Both the position numbers and the translations under genes were made by a program. DNA of 64,000 nucleotides from Mesorhizobium sp. LMG 17147 (GTDB lineage Bacteria; Pseudomonadota; Alphaproteobacteria; Rhizobiales; Rhizobiaceae): assembly GCF_024297145.1 (NCBI RefSeq), contig NZ_JANCTC010000010.1:1-64000 (forward strand), written 5' to 3'. Each line of letters opens with the position of its first letter. Positions within the stretch are counted from its first letter, which is position 1. Below are positions 42,037 through 50,833 of the stretch, piece after piece. The notes under the pieces are model-generated. The model was given only the letters and a program-made list of their open reading frames with translations. It searched no databases and was not told the origin of the DNA.

Positions 42037-43104
42037 TCAGTCCTCCAGCGTTCCCGACCTTGCATCGGCGCTCGTCCCGTCGCCGACCAGCTTCAGGAGG
42101 TCTTCTCCGGCGCGGATGATGCGGCGGGAGCGCCGCGTGAGGATGAGGCCCGCCTGCGGCGCCAACACTTCCGTGCGGCCGTCGGGCTCGCCGGGCGCGT
42201 GGACGATGGTGGCAAGGCGTGCACCCTTGGTGACGCGGTCGCCCGGCTTCACGTCGTAGAGGATCGCGCCCGAGCGGGGCGCCGGCATCATCTCGATGTT
42301 TTCGAGCGGCGCGACAATACCGGTAAAAAAACTGGGCCCAACGAAGCTGCCAAGCGCGGGCAGCGCCTGATCCTGGATGACGCCGCGCGCCACAAGCAGC
42401 CGGTAGAGCCCTTCGGCATCGGCGCCGGCCAGGGCGCGGTCGACATCGAGTATGCCGCGATATTCAACCGTGGTGGCGACACGCCGGTCCAGGCGCGCCA
42501 CGTCGGCTGGAACGTTCTGATACGGCATGATCGAGGCGCCTTCGAAGGTGCCGTCGGGATCTTCGTGCCACAGCATCACCGCATCGACGCCCATGGCCGC
42601 TGCACAATCCGCCATGGCCGGCCACAGGCTGGTGTGGACGTAAAGATAGGCGAGGCCCTCATCGTCGCAATGCAGGTCGAGCACAATGTCGTGGCCGATG
42701 GAGAGCTGCAGCAGCCGCGTTTTCAGCCGCTGGTCGACCGTGCCGTGCATCGGCAGCAGGGCGACGTCGGGCGCGGCGAGCCGCGGAAAGCCGCGATTGA
42801 AATTGGTGCGCGTGCCCAGATGGAAGCGGCCCTGATGGTCGCCGTAAAGATATTGCGCGCGGCCGATCGGATTGGCCCAGGGCACGATGGTCATATTGCC
42901 GGTGATGCGGCCTTCGGCTTCCGCCTTGCTGAGCATCGGCATCAGCGTGTCGATGGCGACGACGCCCGGCAATTCGCCTGCATGAAGCGCCGCCTGCAGA
43001 TAGGCGGAAGGCGCCGTCTTGTCCGACCCGGCGAAGCGGAAGACGGGGAATTCGTAGGAAACGCCTTCGCTGTCGCCGGCGATGCGTTCGATGGACTTCT
43101 GCAT
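42037..43104 (-). CDS. Succinylglutamate desuccinylase/aspartoacylase-family deacylase (355 aa)
   Basis: Zinc-dependent carboxypeptidase-like deacylase. Metal ligands are visible in QAALHAGELPG (HxxE) and VLDLHCDDEG (His). Insertion GRAQYLYGDHQGRFHLGTRTNFNRGFP carries the usual Asn-Arg substrate contacts. The C-terminal beta-rich domain (GDRVTKGARLATIVHAPG) fits the M14-like AstE group. The start MQKS at 43104 is chosen because GGAGGACAGC lies just upstream. The substrate is unknown; N-acyl amino acids or ectoine-like derivatives are possible. Confidence 0.85.
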   Translation of the reverse strand: MQKSIERIAGDSEGVSYEFPVFRFAGSDKTAPSAYLQAALHAGELPGVVAIDTLMPMLSKAEAEGRITGNMTIVPWANPIGRAQYLYGDHQGRFHLGTRTNFNRGFPRLAAPDVALLPMHGTVDQRLKTRLLQLSIGHDIVLDLHCDDEGLAYLYVHTSLWPAMADCAAAMGVDAVMLWHEDPDGTFEGASIMPYQNVPADVARLDRRVATTVEYRGILDVDRALAGADAEGLYRLLVARGVIQDQALPALGSFVGPSFFTGIVAPLENIEMMPAPRSGAILYDVKPGDRVTKGARLATIVHAPGEPDGRTEVLAPQAGLILTRRSRRIIRAGEDLLKLVGDGTSADARSGTLED

Positions 43105-43235
43105 GCTGTCCTCCGTCAAGAGTTCGGAAGACATGCCCGTCGCCGGCGCGCTTGTCGATTGGTCCAGCCAGCGGCGCTATGGGCGCAATGAGCTTACTCG
43201 GCGGGATGCGCGAGGGGTCGCGCGATACGCCCGGT

Positions 43236-44612
43236 TCACACCAGCGGCTTCAATTCCTGGGCGATGGTCGGCAGAAGCTCCGAGACGTTCGGGTGGATGT
43301 GGACGGCGCGCGCCAGCGTGCTGACCGGCGCCTTGGCATACATCAGGTCGAGGACGCAGTGCACCGCCTCGTCGCCGCCCGGGCCGAGCACCGAACAGCC
43401 GAGGATCTCCCTGGTGTCGGCATCGACCAGGATCTTCATGAAGCCTTGCGTCTCACCTTTTTCGACTGCACGGCTGACGCGGGTCATTGGCCGCTGGCCG
43501 ACCAGGGCGCGGCGGCCGGATTTCCTTACCGCTGTCTCGGTCATGCCGCAGCGGCCGAGTGGTGGGTCGATGTAGAGCGCATAGGCCTCGATGCGGTCGC
43601 TGACCTTGCGCGGATCGTTGTCGAGCAGGTTGGCGGCGACGATCTCGTAATCGTTGTACGAGGTGTGGGTGAAGGCGCCCTTGCCGTTGCAGTCGCCCAT
43701 CGCCCAGATGCCGGGCACGCTGGTGCGCAACTGGTCGTCGACGACGATGAAGCCGCGTTTGTCGACCTCGACGCCGGCTTTGTCGAGGCCGAGATCGTCG
43801 GTGTTTGGCGTGCGGCCGAGCGCCAGCAGCACATGCGAGCCGACCGCGGCCGCCTTGCCTGGCGAGAAGGTCACGGCGATTTCGTTGCCTCGCCTGGCGA
43901 AGCGGATGTCGTCGGCGCCGAGATGGACGGCAATGGCTTCGTTTTCGAGGATCGACAAAATGGCGTCCGAGACGTCCTCGTCCTCGCGGCCGATCAGCCG
44001 CGGGCTTTTTTCGATGACCGTGACTTCGGAGCCGAAGCGGCGGAACATCTGCGCGAATTCGAGCGAGACATAGCTGCCGCCGACGACGATGAGATGGCGC
44101 GGCAGCTCGTCGAGATCCATCATCGACGAGTTGGTCAAATACGAAATGTCGTGGACGCCGGGCAGGTCGGGCACCGAGGCGCGCCCGCCGGTGTTGAGGA
44201 ATATCTTTTCGGCGCTCAGCAGATCGTCGCCGACGCGCACCGTGTTGGCGCTTACGAAGCGCGCATGGCCGCGATAGAGCGTGCATTTGTCCATGCCGGC
44301 AATCCAGTCTTCGAGATTGCCGCGGGCGTCGTTGGAGACCTTGTCCTTGCGCGCCTTTATCGCCTTGTAGTTTACCCCGACGGGACCGGAGAGCGTCACC
44401 CCGTAATCCGCGGCGGAGCGGGCGAGATGCGCGGCATAGGCGCTTGCCACCATCGTTTTGGTCGGCGTGCAGCCGGTGTTGACGCAAGTGCCGCCGACCA
44501 GCTTTCGCTCGATCAGCGCCACGCTCATGCCGGCCGCATTCAGCCGGCCGGCGAGCGGTGGGCCGGCCTGCCCGGCACCGATGATGATGGCGTCGAATGC
44601 CTTTGCCATCAT
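43236..44612 (-). CDS. FAD-dependent pyridine-nucleotide disulfide oxidoreductase, mercuric-reductase-like (458 aa)
   Basis: Two-dinucleotide-fold flavoenzyme of the dihydrolipoamide-dehydrogenase/MerA group. FAD motif AIIIGAGQAGPPLAGRL, redox disulfide GGTCVNTGCTPTKTMV (Cys pair CVNTGC), NAD(P) motif IVVGGSYVSLEFAQMF, and the C-terminal dimerisation domain with His in AVHIHPNVSELL in place of the usual HPTxSE. The HMA domain of classic MerA is absent, so mercury reduction is unproven. Its ATG overlaps the stop of the DUF4126 gene (ATGA), which implies coupled translation. Confidence 0.9.
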   Translation of the reverse strand: MMAKAFDAIIIGAGQAGPPLAGRLNAAGMSVALIERKLVGGTCVNTGCTPTKTMVASAYAAHLARSAADYGVTLSGPVGVNYKAIKARKDKVSNDARGNLEDWIAGMDKCTLYRGHARFVSANTVRVGDDLLSAEKIFLNTGGRASVPDLPGVHDISYLTNSSMMDLDELPRHLIVVGGSYVSLEFAQMFRRFGSEVTVIEKSPRLIGREDEDVSDAILSILENEAIAVHLGADDIRFARRGNEIAVTFSPGKAAAVGSHVLLALGRTPNTDDLGLDKAGVEVDKRGFIVVDDQLRTSVPGIWAMGDCNGKGAFTHTSYNDYEIVAANLLDNDPRKVSDRIEAYALYIDPPLGRCGMTETAVRKSGRRALVGQRPMTRVSRAVEKGETQGFMKILVDADTREILGCSVLGPGGDEAVHCVLDLMYAKAPVSTLARAVHIHPNVSELLPTIAQELKPLV

Positions 44613-45070
44613 GCCACCGCCGCCACGATCAGAAGCCCGCCGACGATCGCCACCGCGTCCTCGATGAAGGCGGCGGGCGGGTCCTTGCCGAAGGCGGTGG
44701 CCAGGCGTTTGCGCGCCTCGGCGCTGCCCAGCGTGCCGATCACCGCACCAACGGCGCCGGCGATCAGGCCGCCTATGGTGGCGCCGTCCGTGGCGCCGAT
44801 CACCGCGCCGGTGAACGCGCCCAGGACGATGCGCGTGCCGAATTGCTGCGGCACCTTGCGGCTCGGCGTCGATGGCAGCTGGTCGGTGACCAGTTCGGCG
44901 ATGGCCAGGATGGTGAAGATGCCGACGGCGATCCAGTGGCCCATGAAGCTCGCCCAGGTGCCGGCGACCGGCAACCAGCCAAGCCAAGCGCCCCAGGCGA
45001 CCGCGGCGGGCGCAGTCATGGCGCGAAGCCCGGCAACGACGCCAATCAGGAGTGCAAGAATGTACAGCAT
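44609..45070 (-). CDS. DUF4126-family small membrane protein (153 aa)
   Basis: Hydrophobic protein with about four membrane helices, containing MLYILALLIGVVAGLRAMTAPA, GHWIAVGIFTILAIAELVTD and Gly/Ala-rich helices (IGGLIAGAVGAVIGTLG). The PTPSRK-type loop (LPSTPSRKVPQQFGTR) is characteristic of this family. GAGGGGATC precedes the ATG. Its stop overlaps the start of the FAD-dependent reductase, suggesting the two work together, perhaps with the membrane protein delivering a substrate or electron acceptor; this is inference. Confidence 0.8.
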   Translation of the reverse strand: MLYILALLIGVVAGLRAMTAPAAVAWGAWLGWLPVAGTWASFMGHWIAVGIFTILAIAELVTDQLPSTPSRKVPQQFGTRIVLGAFTGAVIGATDGATIGGLIAGAVGAVIGTLGSAEARKRLATAFGKDPPAAFIEDAVAIVGGLLIVAAVA

Positions 45071-45218
45071 GATCGATCCCCTCGATGGCCGGCTTGGGAC
45101 AGGTCCGAGAGGGCAAGCTACCATAGGTCGGGTATTTGACCAGAGGTGGTGTCGCCGCCGGCGCTTCCGAATTTGCACCACTTGTGCTTTGGCAGAGATT
45201 GAAACTGGAGTTGCGGCC

Positions 45219-45776
45219 ATGACGGCGAGCGAACGCACGAAAATGGCGGCGGGCGAGTGGTATCGCTGCCTCGATCCGGAACTGGAGGCGCTGCGCATTA
45301 CGTCGCGCGACGCGGTGTTCGAGCACAACAGCCTACCACCGCGGCAGCGTGGCGATATCGGGCCTGGATTGCGGACGCTGCTCGGCGCTGCGGGCGAGGG
45401 CGCGCGGATCGAAGCGCAGTTCCACTGTGCCTATGGCTTCAACATCTTTCTCGGCGACCGCGTCTTCCTCAATGCCGGCTGCACTATCCTCGACACGGCG
45501 CCAGTGCGCATCGGCAAGGGAACGCTGCTCGGCCCCAATGTGCAGATCTATTGCGCCGAGCACCACAAGGAGACTGCTGGGCGGCAGGCAGGGCTGGAAA
45601 TCGCCAGGCCCGTCGAGATCGGCGACAATGCCTGGATCGGCGGCAGTGCCATCATCCTCGGCGGGGTCAGGATAGGCGACGGCGCCATCGTCGGCGCCGG
45701 TGCCGTGGTGACGCGCGACGTGACGGCGAACACCACGGTGGTTGGTAATCCGGCACGGATAATCAGCAACGGCTGA
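45219..45776 (+). CDS. Maltose/galactoside O-acetyltransferase family (185 aa)
   Basis: Left-handed beta-helix acetyltransferase using acetyl-CoA. The N-terminal Mac domain (KMAAGEWYRCLDPELEALR) is followed by hexapeptide repeats, with the catalytic His in EHHKETAGR and the closing signature IGGSAIILGGVRIGDGAIVGAGAVVTRDV. It resembles Maa, LacA and NodL equally well; NodL acetylates Nod factors, but no nod context exists here, so a general sugar acetyltransferase is the safer call. GGAG precedes the ATG. Confidence 0.92.
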   Translation: MTASERTKMAAGEWYRCLDPELEALRITSRDAVFEHNSLPPRQRGDIGPGLRTLLGAAGEGARIEAQFHCAYGFNIFLGDRVFLNAGCTILDTAPVRIGKGTLLGPNVQIYCAEHHKETAGRQAGLEIARPVEIGDNAWIGGSAIILGGVRIGDGAIVGAGAVVTRDVTANTTVVGNPARIISNG

Positions 45777-45834
45777 GCACCTGTGCTTCTGTCGCCGGTC
45801 ATGTCCTCGTTCTGATGGACATGGGGCGGCTGTG

Positions 45835-46344
45835 TTACTTGGCCGGAGGTGGATGCAACCGTGTGTCGAGCGCAAACGCCTCCTGCGTCTTCATGGCGTA
45901 TGCCCCTCTGGCGAGGCTCGCGTCGAAGATCAGGTTCCAGCTATGCTGCGATACGGCGCTCGGAATTACAACGAACCGGTGCCGTTGCAGAAGATCGTCG
46001 CCAAACACCTGTTGTCTGGAGCTCGGAATGCCCGGGCGCAACCAGTTGGGGTTGGGCACGGCCGCGGGGTCGACGATATGCACATCCGCGACATCGCTGA
46101 CGATCGCTGCCGTCATGACATGCGCTATCGTGTCGAGCGCCCTGAAGCCCTTATGGACCGCAACTTCGAGGATCGCAGTCGACGGATCGATCGAGCAGTA
46201 GACGGCGCGCACGCCCTTGCTGTTCCAGCGTCCGCCCACCCTGTATGCGCCCTCGCCACTATCCCATGCAGGCGCAAACGCGGCTTGATCGAGGCGCCAT
46301 CCGATGAGGTCGGAGCCACCAAGCGCCGCGGGCAGCGGCGTCAT
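45835..46344 (-). CDS. RES-domain toxin (NAD-degrading, 169 aa)
   Basis: Toxin of the RES-Xre type, an NAD phosphorylase or ADP-ribosyl-like enzyme that stops growth by depleting NAD. Family residues are present: the Arg in YRVGGRWNSKGVRAVYCSIDPSTAILEV (the R, E and S of the RES set), and a later Ser in FDASLARG. The Trp-Asn NSKG loop is standard. Its start codon overlaps the antitoxin stop (ATGA). Gene order antitoxin then toxin with overlap is the usual layout. Confidence 0.92.
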   Translation of the reverse strand: MTPLPAALGGSDLIGWRLDQAAFAPAWDSGEGAYRVGGRWNSKGVRAVYCSIDPSTAILEVAVHKGFRALDTIAHVMTAAIVSDVADVHIVDPAAVPNPNWLRPGIPSSRQQVFGDDLLQRHRFVVIPSAVSQHSWNLIFDASLARGAYAMKTQEAFALDTRLHPPPAK

Positions 46345-46826
46345 GCATAAACGCCATATTCAAGCCGTTCCAGATAGTCTTCTACAAGCTCGATCCCCGC
46401 CGGTGTCGCCAGAAGGTCGATTGGACGACGCTGGTCGAGCCCAATCGCCGGGCGCTCCAGCCATTGCTCTGCCTCCACCTGCGAACCGAACACGTCGGTC
46501 GCTTTCGACAGGATCTCCGCGAACTTCCAGGTTCGTCCGCTCTGGTCCTGACTGAGAGGCTTGGAAGGAGCATCCTTGCGGCGCTGGTAGGTGCGCAGGC
46601 TCATGCCGACGGCCTTCTCCAGCGAATCAGTCTTCTGGATGAAGACGAGTTGCCCGATAAGATGGTCCAGCGCTGAAGCCGGCAGGCCGTGCAGAAGCAA
46701 CTCGTGGGCATCCAAAGCGCTGCTGAGGCGCCTTGCCAGAATGCGGCTGCCGCCTAGCAATTTCGCCACCTTCTGAAGTTCATTGTTTTTTGCTGCTGGC
46801 GCAGCCTTTTCCAATGCCATCGCCAC
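46341..46826 (-). CDS. Xre/MbcA/ParS-type antitoxin (161 aa)
   Basis: Antitoxin of the RES toxin. The N-terminal helix-turn-helix (VFIQKTDSLEKAVGMSLRTYQRRK) and the C-terminal toxin-binding DUF2384 domain (EILSKATDVFGSQVEAEQWLERPAIGLDQRRPIDLLATPAG) are clear, including the GLxxxxPxxLL motif. The start is taken as a GTG at 46826 because AGAGGG lies six bases ahead; an ATG two codons later and another at 46847 are alternatives, but the latter is inside the operator. A perfect 12-base-arm dyad is just upstream. Confidence 0.9.
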   Translation of the reverse strand: MAMALEKAAPAAKNNELQKVAKLLGGSRILARRLSSALDAHELLLHGLPASALDHLIGQLVFIQKTDSLEKAVGMSLRTYQRRKDAPSKPLSQDQSGRTWKFAEILSKATDVFGSQVEAEQWLERPAIGLDQRRPIDLLATPAGIELVEDYLERLEYGVYA

Positions 46827-46840
46827 GGCAAGCCCTCTTC

Positions 46841-46876
46841 GCGTCATCTGTCGCTTTAATATATGACAGATGACGC
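46841..46876. promoter_or_regulatory. Perfect dyad operator/promoter of the RES-Xre unit
   Basis: GCGTCATCTGTC and GACAGATGACGC are exact inverted arms separated by 12 bases of AT-rich sequence (GCTTTAATATAT). The AT-rich centre contains TATATT, a fair -10 element on the minus strand. The site lies 15-50 bases before the antitoxin start and is the likely autorepression operator of the Xre antitoxin. Confidence 0.8.
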
Positions 46877-47007
46877 AGAGCCTTTCAAGCACGACAGGAT
46901 CGAGAGCAGGGCAATCGCTTCGAGAGAAAAGATAGCCTGCTCGGGCCAGATGGCAGCCCAACGTTGGCACTGAAGCGATTGCCCTGGAATCGAGCGCGAG
47001 CCGAATT

Positions 47008-47997
47008 TCACCTCGGCATGTGCGCCACGCGCTCCTCCTGAGCACTCTTCGAGAATTCGCGCCGGTACTGCGCCGGCGAGGTTCTGAGCCGCGCCGCGAA
47101 ATGCTGGCGCAGCGAGGTGGCGCTGCCGAAACCGGCCTCGAAGGCAACCGTGTCCATCGATTTTTCCGTTGCCTCCAGCAGCCGCTGCGCCAGCTGGACG
47201 CGCTGGTCGGTCAGCCAGTCACCGAAACTGGTGCCGATCGTTTTCTGGAAACGGCGCGTGAACGTCCGGCGGGTGAGGCCGGCGTGACCGGCAACGCTGT
47301 CCAGACTGTGCGGCTCACCCAGGGTTTTGCGCACCGCTTCGAGAGCCTGGGTGAAGCGGTCCGCATTGCCGGTCCTGGCGATGGGACGTTCGATGAATTG
47401 AGCCTGCCCGCCCTGCCTATGCGGAGAAAGCACGATCTGCCGGGCCAGGCGAAGTGCCGCCTCCGCGCCGTAACGAGCCCGTACGACGTGCAGGCAGCAG
47501 TCGAGCCCGGCGGCGACGCCGGCGGATGTCACGACGTCGCCATTGTCGATGTAGAGCACTTCCGGTTCGACGAGAATGTCGGGATAGAGTTCCTGCAGCT
47601 GATCCGCGTAGGCCCAGTGCGTCGCCGCTCGCCGCCCCGAAAGCAGTCCGGTCGCCGCAACAGCGAACGTTCCCAAGCACAGTCCGACGATCAGCGCGCC
47701 GCGCTCGTGCGCGCCAAGCAACGCGTCTATCAATGCGGCTGGAGGCGAGCTCCCGAGATCCTTCCAGCTTGGCACGATGACGATGTCGGCGTCATCGAGC
47801 GCGGAAAGCCCGTGCGGGACGCTGATGGTCAGCCCGGCATCGGTGCGGATCGGCCCGTCCTCAATCGCGCAGACCCGGAAGTCGAAGCGCGGCAGGCCGA
47901 GCTCCGTGCGATCCGCGCCGAACACGAGACACGGCACGGAGAGATGAAACGGGCTGATGCCATCGAAGGCGATGGCGGCAACGGCAGGATCGGTCAT
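47008..47997 (-). CDS. GlxA-family AraC-type transcriptional regulator (329 aa)
   Basis: DJ-1/PfpI-like sensor domain (about residues 1-190, IVGLCLGTFAVAATGLLSGRRATHWAYA, with a Cys in the nucleophile-elbow position) fused to an AraC-type double helix-turn-helix (residues about 225-325: SVAGHAGLTRRTFTRRFQKTIG and DTVAFEAGFGSATSLRQHF). Such regulators respond to amino-acid-derived compounds and often control adjacent hydrolases. The start MTDPAV has GGAG upstream. It is divergent from the cysteine hydrolase, its probable target. Confidence 0.92.
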   Translation of the reverse strand: MTDPAVAAIAFDGISPFHLSVPCLVFGADRTELGLPRFDFRVCAIEDGPIRTDAGLTISVPHGLSALDDADIVIVPSWKDLGSSPPAALIDALLGAHERGALIVGLCLGTFAVAATGLLSGRRAATHWAYADQLQELYPDILVEPEVLYIDNGDVVTSAGVAAGLDCCLHVVRARYGAEAALRLARQIVLSPHRQGGQAQFIERPIARTGNADRFTQALEAVRKTLGEPHSLDSVAGHAGLTRRTFTRRFQKTIGTSFGDWLTDQRVQLAQRLLEATEKSMDTVAFEAGFGSATSLRQHFAARLRTSPAQYRREFSKSAQEERVAHMPR

Positions 47998-48125
47998 GGG
48001 AGCTCCAGCAACGGGCGAGGCCGATTGTCCCAATTCTTTCGAATAATGTCAATTGGGACACTTTTTGCGATCCGGCGCCGAGCTTATCGTCCACCCATTA
48101 ATTTCAAACAGGAAAGGAAAACCCC

Positions 48126-48773
48126 ATGTCGGAACCAGCCAAAGGCAAAGCTCCACGCCGCGCCCTCATCGTCATCGATGTTCAAAACGACTATGACGGC
48201 GGCAACCTCGCCATCCAGCATCCGCCCTTCCGCGACAGCGTCGTCAATGTGGCGCGAGCGATGGACGCGGCCACCGAGGCAGGCGTCAAGGTGGTGGTCA
48301 TCAAACAGTTGGCGCCGGAAACCTCACCGGTCTTCGCCAAGGGCAGCCATGGCGCCGAGTTGCACCCGGAAATCGCCAGGCGAAACCGTGACCACTATGT
48401 CGAAAAACACCTGCCAAGCGCCTTCACCGGCACCGACCTCGAGGCGTGGCTGCGCGCCAACTCTATCGATACGATCACTGTCATCGGCTACATGACGCAT
48501 AATTGCGACCTGTCGACGGTCATCCACGCCGTGCATATGGGCTTCGAGGTGGAGTTCCTATCGGACGCAACGGGGTCATTGCCCTACGCCAACAGCGCCG
48601 GCTACGCGTCGGGGGAGGAAATCCATCGCGTCATGACGATCGTCCTGCAATCGCGCTTCGCGGCCGTTCTCAAAACCGCCGAATGGATCGAGTGCCTGAA
48701 GACCGGCGTGGTACCCCAGCACGACACACCCTATGCCTCCAACCAGCGCGCGCTGGCGCGGAGCGCGGCGTAG
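48126..48773 (+). CDS. Isochorismatase-family cysteine hydrolase (215 aa)
   Basis: Amidohydrolase with a Cys-Asp-Lys triad: Asp in LIVIDVQNDY, Lys in YVEKHLPSAFTGT, and Cys in MTHNCDLSTVIHA. This family covers nicotinamidases, N-carbamoylsarcosine amidases and ureidoacrylate hydrolases; the substrate is undetermined. AAGGAAA precedes the ATG. It is controlled in all likelihood by the divergent GlxA-type regulator. A strong two-way terminator follows. Confidence 0.92.
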   Translation: MSEPAKGKAPRRALIVIDVQNDYDGGNLAIQHPPFRDSVVNVARAMDAATEAGVKVVVIKQLAPETSPVFAKGSHGAELHPEIARRNRDHYVEKHLPSAFTGTDLEAWLRANSIDTITVIGYMTHNCDLSTVIHAVHMGFEVEFLSDATGSLPYANSAGYASGEEIHRVMTIVLQSRFAAVLKTAEWIECLKTGVVPQHDTPYASNQRALARSAA

Positions 48774-48797
48774 GAGACCATTGCGGACAGGCAGAAG

Positions 48798-48824
48798 GGG
48801 CGCCGCAGCGTTGCGGCGCCCTTT
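48798..48824. terminator. Bidirectional terminator between the cysteine hydrolase and fhs
   Basis: Perfect 10-base arms GGGCGCCGCA / TGCGGCGCCC around GCGT, followed by TTT on the plus strand and preceded by AGAAG (CTTCT) on the other, between convergent genes. Confidence 0.8.
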
Positions 48825-48846
48825 GCCGTTCGAGCATTGATTATCC

Positions 48847-50526
48847 CTAAAACAGGCCTTCGATCTGGCCCATTTCGTTCAGGAAGATCTTTTCCGACGA
48901 TGGCGCTTTGGGCAGACCGGGCATGGTCATGACCTCGCCGCAGATGATGACGACGAAGCCGGCGCCGGCAGACAGTCTGACCTCGCGCACCGGTACGGTG
49001 TGGCCGGTCGGCGCGCCGCGCAGATTCGGATCGGTCGAGAAGGAATATTGCGTCTTGGCCATGCAGACCGGCAGGTGGCCGTAGCCGGCGTGCTCCCAGG
49101 CATGGAGCTGATCGCGCACCGACTTGTCGGCGATCGCTTCGGAACCGCGATAGATGCGCTGGACGATGGTGTTGATCTTCTCGAACAGCGGCATGGCGTC
49201 GGGATAAAGCGGGGCAAATTGCGACGCGCCGGATTCGGCCAATGCCACGACCCTTTTGGCCAGTTCCTCGATGCCGGCCGATCCCTGGGCCCAGTGCTTG
49301 CACAGGATCGCCTCTTCGCCCATCGAGGCGACGTAGTCCTTCATCGCCTGGATCTCGGCCTCTGTGTCGGAGTAGAAATGGTTGATGGCGACCACAGCCG
49401 GCACACCGAACTGGCGGATGTTCTCGATGTGGCGGCCGAGATTCGCACATCCCTTCCTGACCGCCTCGACGTTCTCCTTGCCGAGGTCCTCCTTCTTGAC
49501 GCCGCCATTCATCTTCATGGCGCGAACCGTGGCGACGATGACCGCCGCTGCCGGCCTCAGGCCGGCCTTGCGGCATTTGATGTCGAAGAACTTTTCGGCA
49601 CCGAGATCGGCGCCAAAACCGGCTTCGGTGACGACGTAATCGGCTAGCTTCAGCGCCGTCGTGGTGGCAACGACGGAGTTGCAGCCATGCGCGATGTTGG
49701 CGAAGGGGCCGCCGTGGACGAAAGCCGGGTTGTTCTCCAGCGTCTGCACGAGATTGGGCTGCATGGCGTCCTTCAGGAGTACGGCCATTGCACCGTCGGC
49801 CTTGAGGTCGCGGGCATAGACAGCCGACTTGTCGCGACGATAGGCGACGATGATGTCGCCGAGGCGCTTTTCCAGGTCCTTCAGGTCGGTCGACAGGCAC
49901 AGGATGGCCATAACTTCCGAGGCGACTGTGATGTCGAAACCGGCCTCGCGGGGGAAACCGTTGGCGACGCCGCCGAGCGAACAGATGATCTCGCGCAGCG
50001 ACCGGTCGTTCATGTCCATGACGCGGCGCCAGACGACACGGCGGGTGTCGATGCCGAGCTCGTTGCCCCAATAGATGTGGTTGTCGATCAGTGCCGACAG
50101 CAAGTTATGGGCGGTGGTGATGGCGTGGAAATCGCCGGTGAAGTGGAGGTTCATGTCCTCCATCGGCACGACCTGCGCGTAGCCGCCGCCGGCGGCACCG
50201 CCCTTGACGCCGAAATTCGGTCCGAGCGAAGCCTCGCGGATGCATACGATGGCCTTCTTGCCGAGGCGGTTGAGGCCATCGCCCAAGCCCACCGTCGTCG
50301 TCGTCTTGCCTTCGCCGGCCGGTGTCGGGTTGATGGCGGTGACGAGGATCAGCTTGCCGTCCTTGTTGCCCTTCACCGACTTGATGAACTCGGCCGAGAT
50401 CTTCGCCTTGTCGTGGCCGTAGGGCAGAAGATGTTCGCTCGGAATGCCGATCTTCTGGCCGATCTCCTGGATCTGCTTCTTCCTGGCGCCGCGCGCGATC
50501 TCGATGTCGGACTTCACTTCGGCCAT
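48847..50526 (-). CDS. fhs: Formate--tetrahydrofolate ligase Fhs (559 aa)
   Basis: ATP-dependent formation of 10-formyl-tetrahydrofolate from formate. The P-loop-like motif TPAGEGKTTTTVGL is at about residue 64, with the family motifs VAINHFYSDTEAEIQ and PTGHTVPVREVRLSAGAGFVV near the C-terminus. The ATG at 50526 gives the usual family length; an upstream frame of 25 codons has no start signal. It is single and convergent with the cysteine hydrolase. The role is one-carbon metabolism, from methyl groups or formate. Confidence 0.96.
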   Translation of the reverse strand: MAEVKSDIEIARGARKKQIQEIGQKIGIPSEHLLPYGHDKAKISAEFIKSVKGNKDGKLILVTAINPTPAGEGKTTTTVGLGDGLNRLGKKAIVCIREASLGPNFGVKGGAAGGGYAQVVPMEDMNLHFTGDFHAITTAHNLLSALIDNHIYWGNELGIDTRRVVWRRVMDMNDRSLREIICSLGGVANGFPREAGFDITVASEVMAILCLSTDLKDLEKRLGDIIVAYRRDKSAVYARDLKADGAMAVLLKDAMQPNLVQTLENNPAFVHGGPFANIAHGCNSVVATTTALKLADYVVTEAGFGADLGAEKFFDIKCRKAGLRPAAAVIVATVRAMKMNGGVKKEDLGKENVEAVRKGCANLGRHIENIRQFGVPAVVAINHFYSDTEAEIQAMKDYVASMGEEAILCKHWAQGSAGIEELAKRVVALAESGASQFAPLYPDAMPLFEKINTIVQRIYRGSEAIADKSVRDQLHAWEHAGYGHLPVCMAKTQYSFSTDPNLRGAPTGHTVPVREVRLSAGAGFVVIICGEVMTMPGLPKAPSSEKIFLNEMGQIEGLF

Positions 50527-50833
50527 GACGGCTTCCCTCTGGATTGGACGGATTTGACTAGTGTGGTCGCAAGAACAGCCCGGCATTGCAGGCGCGAGCA
50601 TGTTCTACCCCTGTCGCTGCCGCGGCGTCAACTTTCATGCAACTATGTTTCCTGCGAAGAAAATACCTCTGCCGCCGGCCGCTCTGCTACAGGTTCTTTT
50701 TTGCGCCGGTTGCAGCGCCGTATAGAAGCCAGAGCAGGCGCGGTTCCGCCGTCTCAAAACAGCCGCCTAATACGCGAAAAGCGACAGAAGCAACGGCGCA
50801 AATTCACCAGCGCCGGCTGTGCGGAACGATCCG
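50527..50833. other. Gap upstream of fhs
   Basis: About 300 bases between the end of the five-gene cluster and the fhs start, both on the minus strand. It should contain the fhs promoter. I saw no gene, repeat or convincing riboswitch; short T-rich runs around 50694-50702 are the only low-complexity part. Confidence 0.35.

Noticed and set aside
40561..43191. An 876-codon plus-strand open frame opposite trpE(G) and the deacylase
   Set aside because: Composition is that of an antisense shadow (Asp/Gly/His/Arg-rich without domains), and the trpE(G) motifs and leader lie on the other strand.
44613..45326. Upstream extension of the FAD-dependent reductase
   Set aside because: The FAD motif begins right after the ATG at 44612, which overlaps the DUF4126 stop; the extension lies in another frame of that gene.
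43152..45776. An 874-codon plus-strand open frame across the FAD reductase and DUF4126 genes
   Set aside because: Antisense to two clear genes. Only its last 185 codons, from the ATG at 45219, are a real gene (acetyltransferase). High GC leaves long chance frames.
45219..45776. nodL (Nod-factor O-acetyltransferase)
   Set aside because: The family includes NodL, but there are no nod genes, nod boxes or other symbiosis genes nearby; the general acetyltransferase call is safer.
50527..50833. Folate- or glycine-type riboswitch in front of fhs
   Set aside because: No recognisable conserved core or pseudoknot could be traced by eye.
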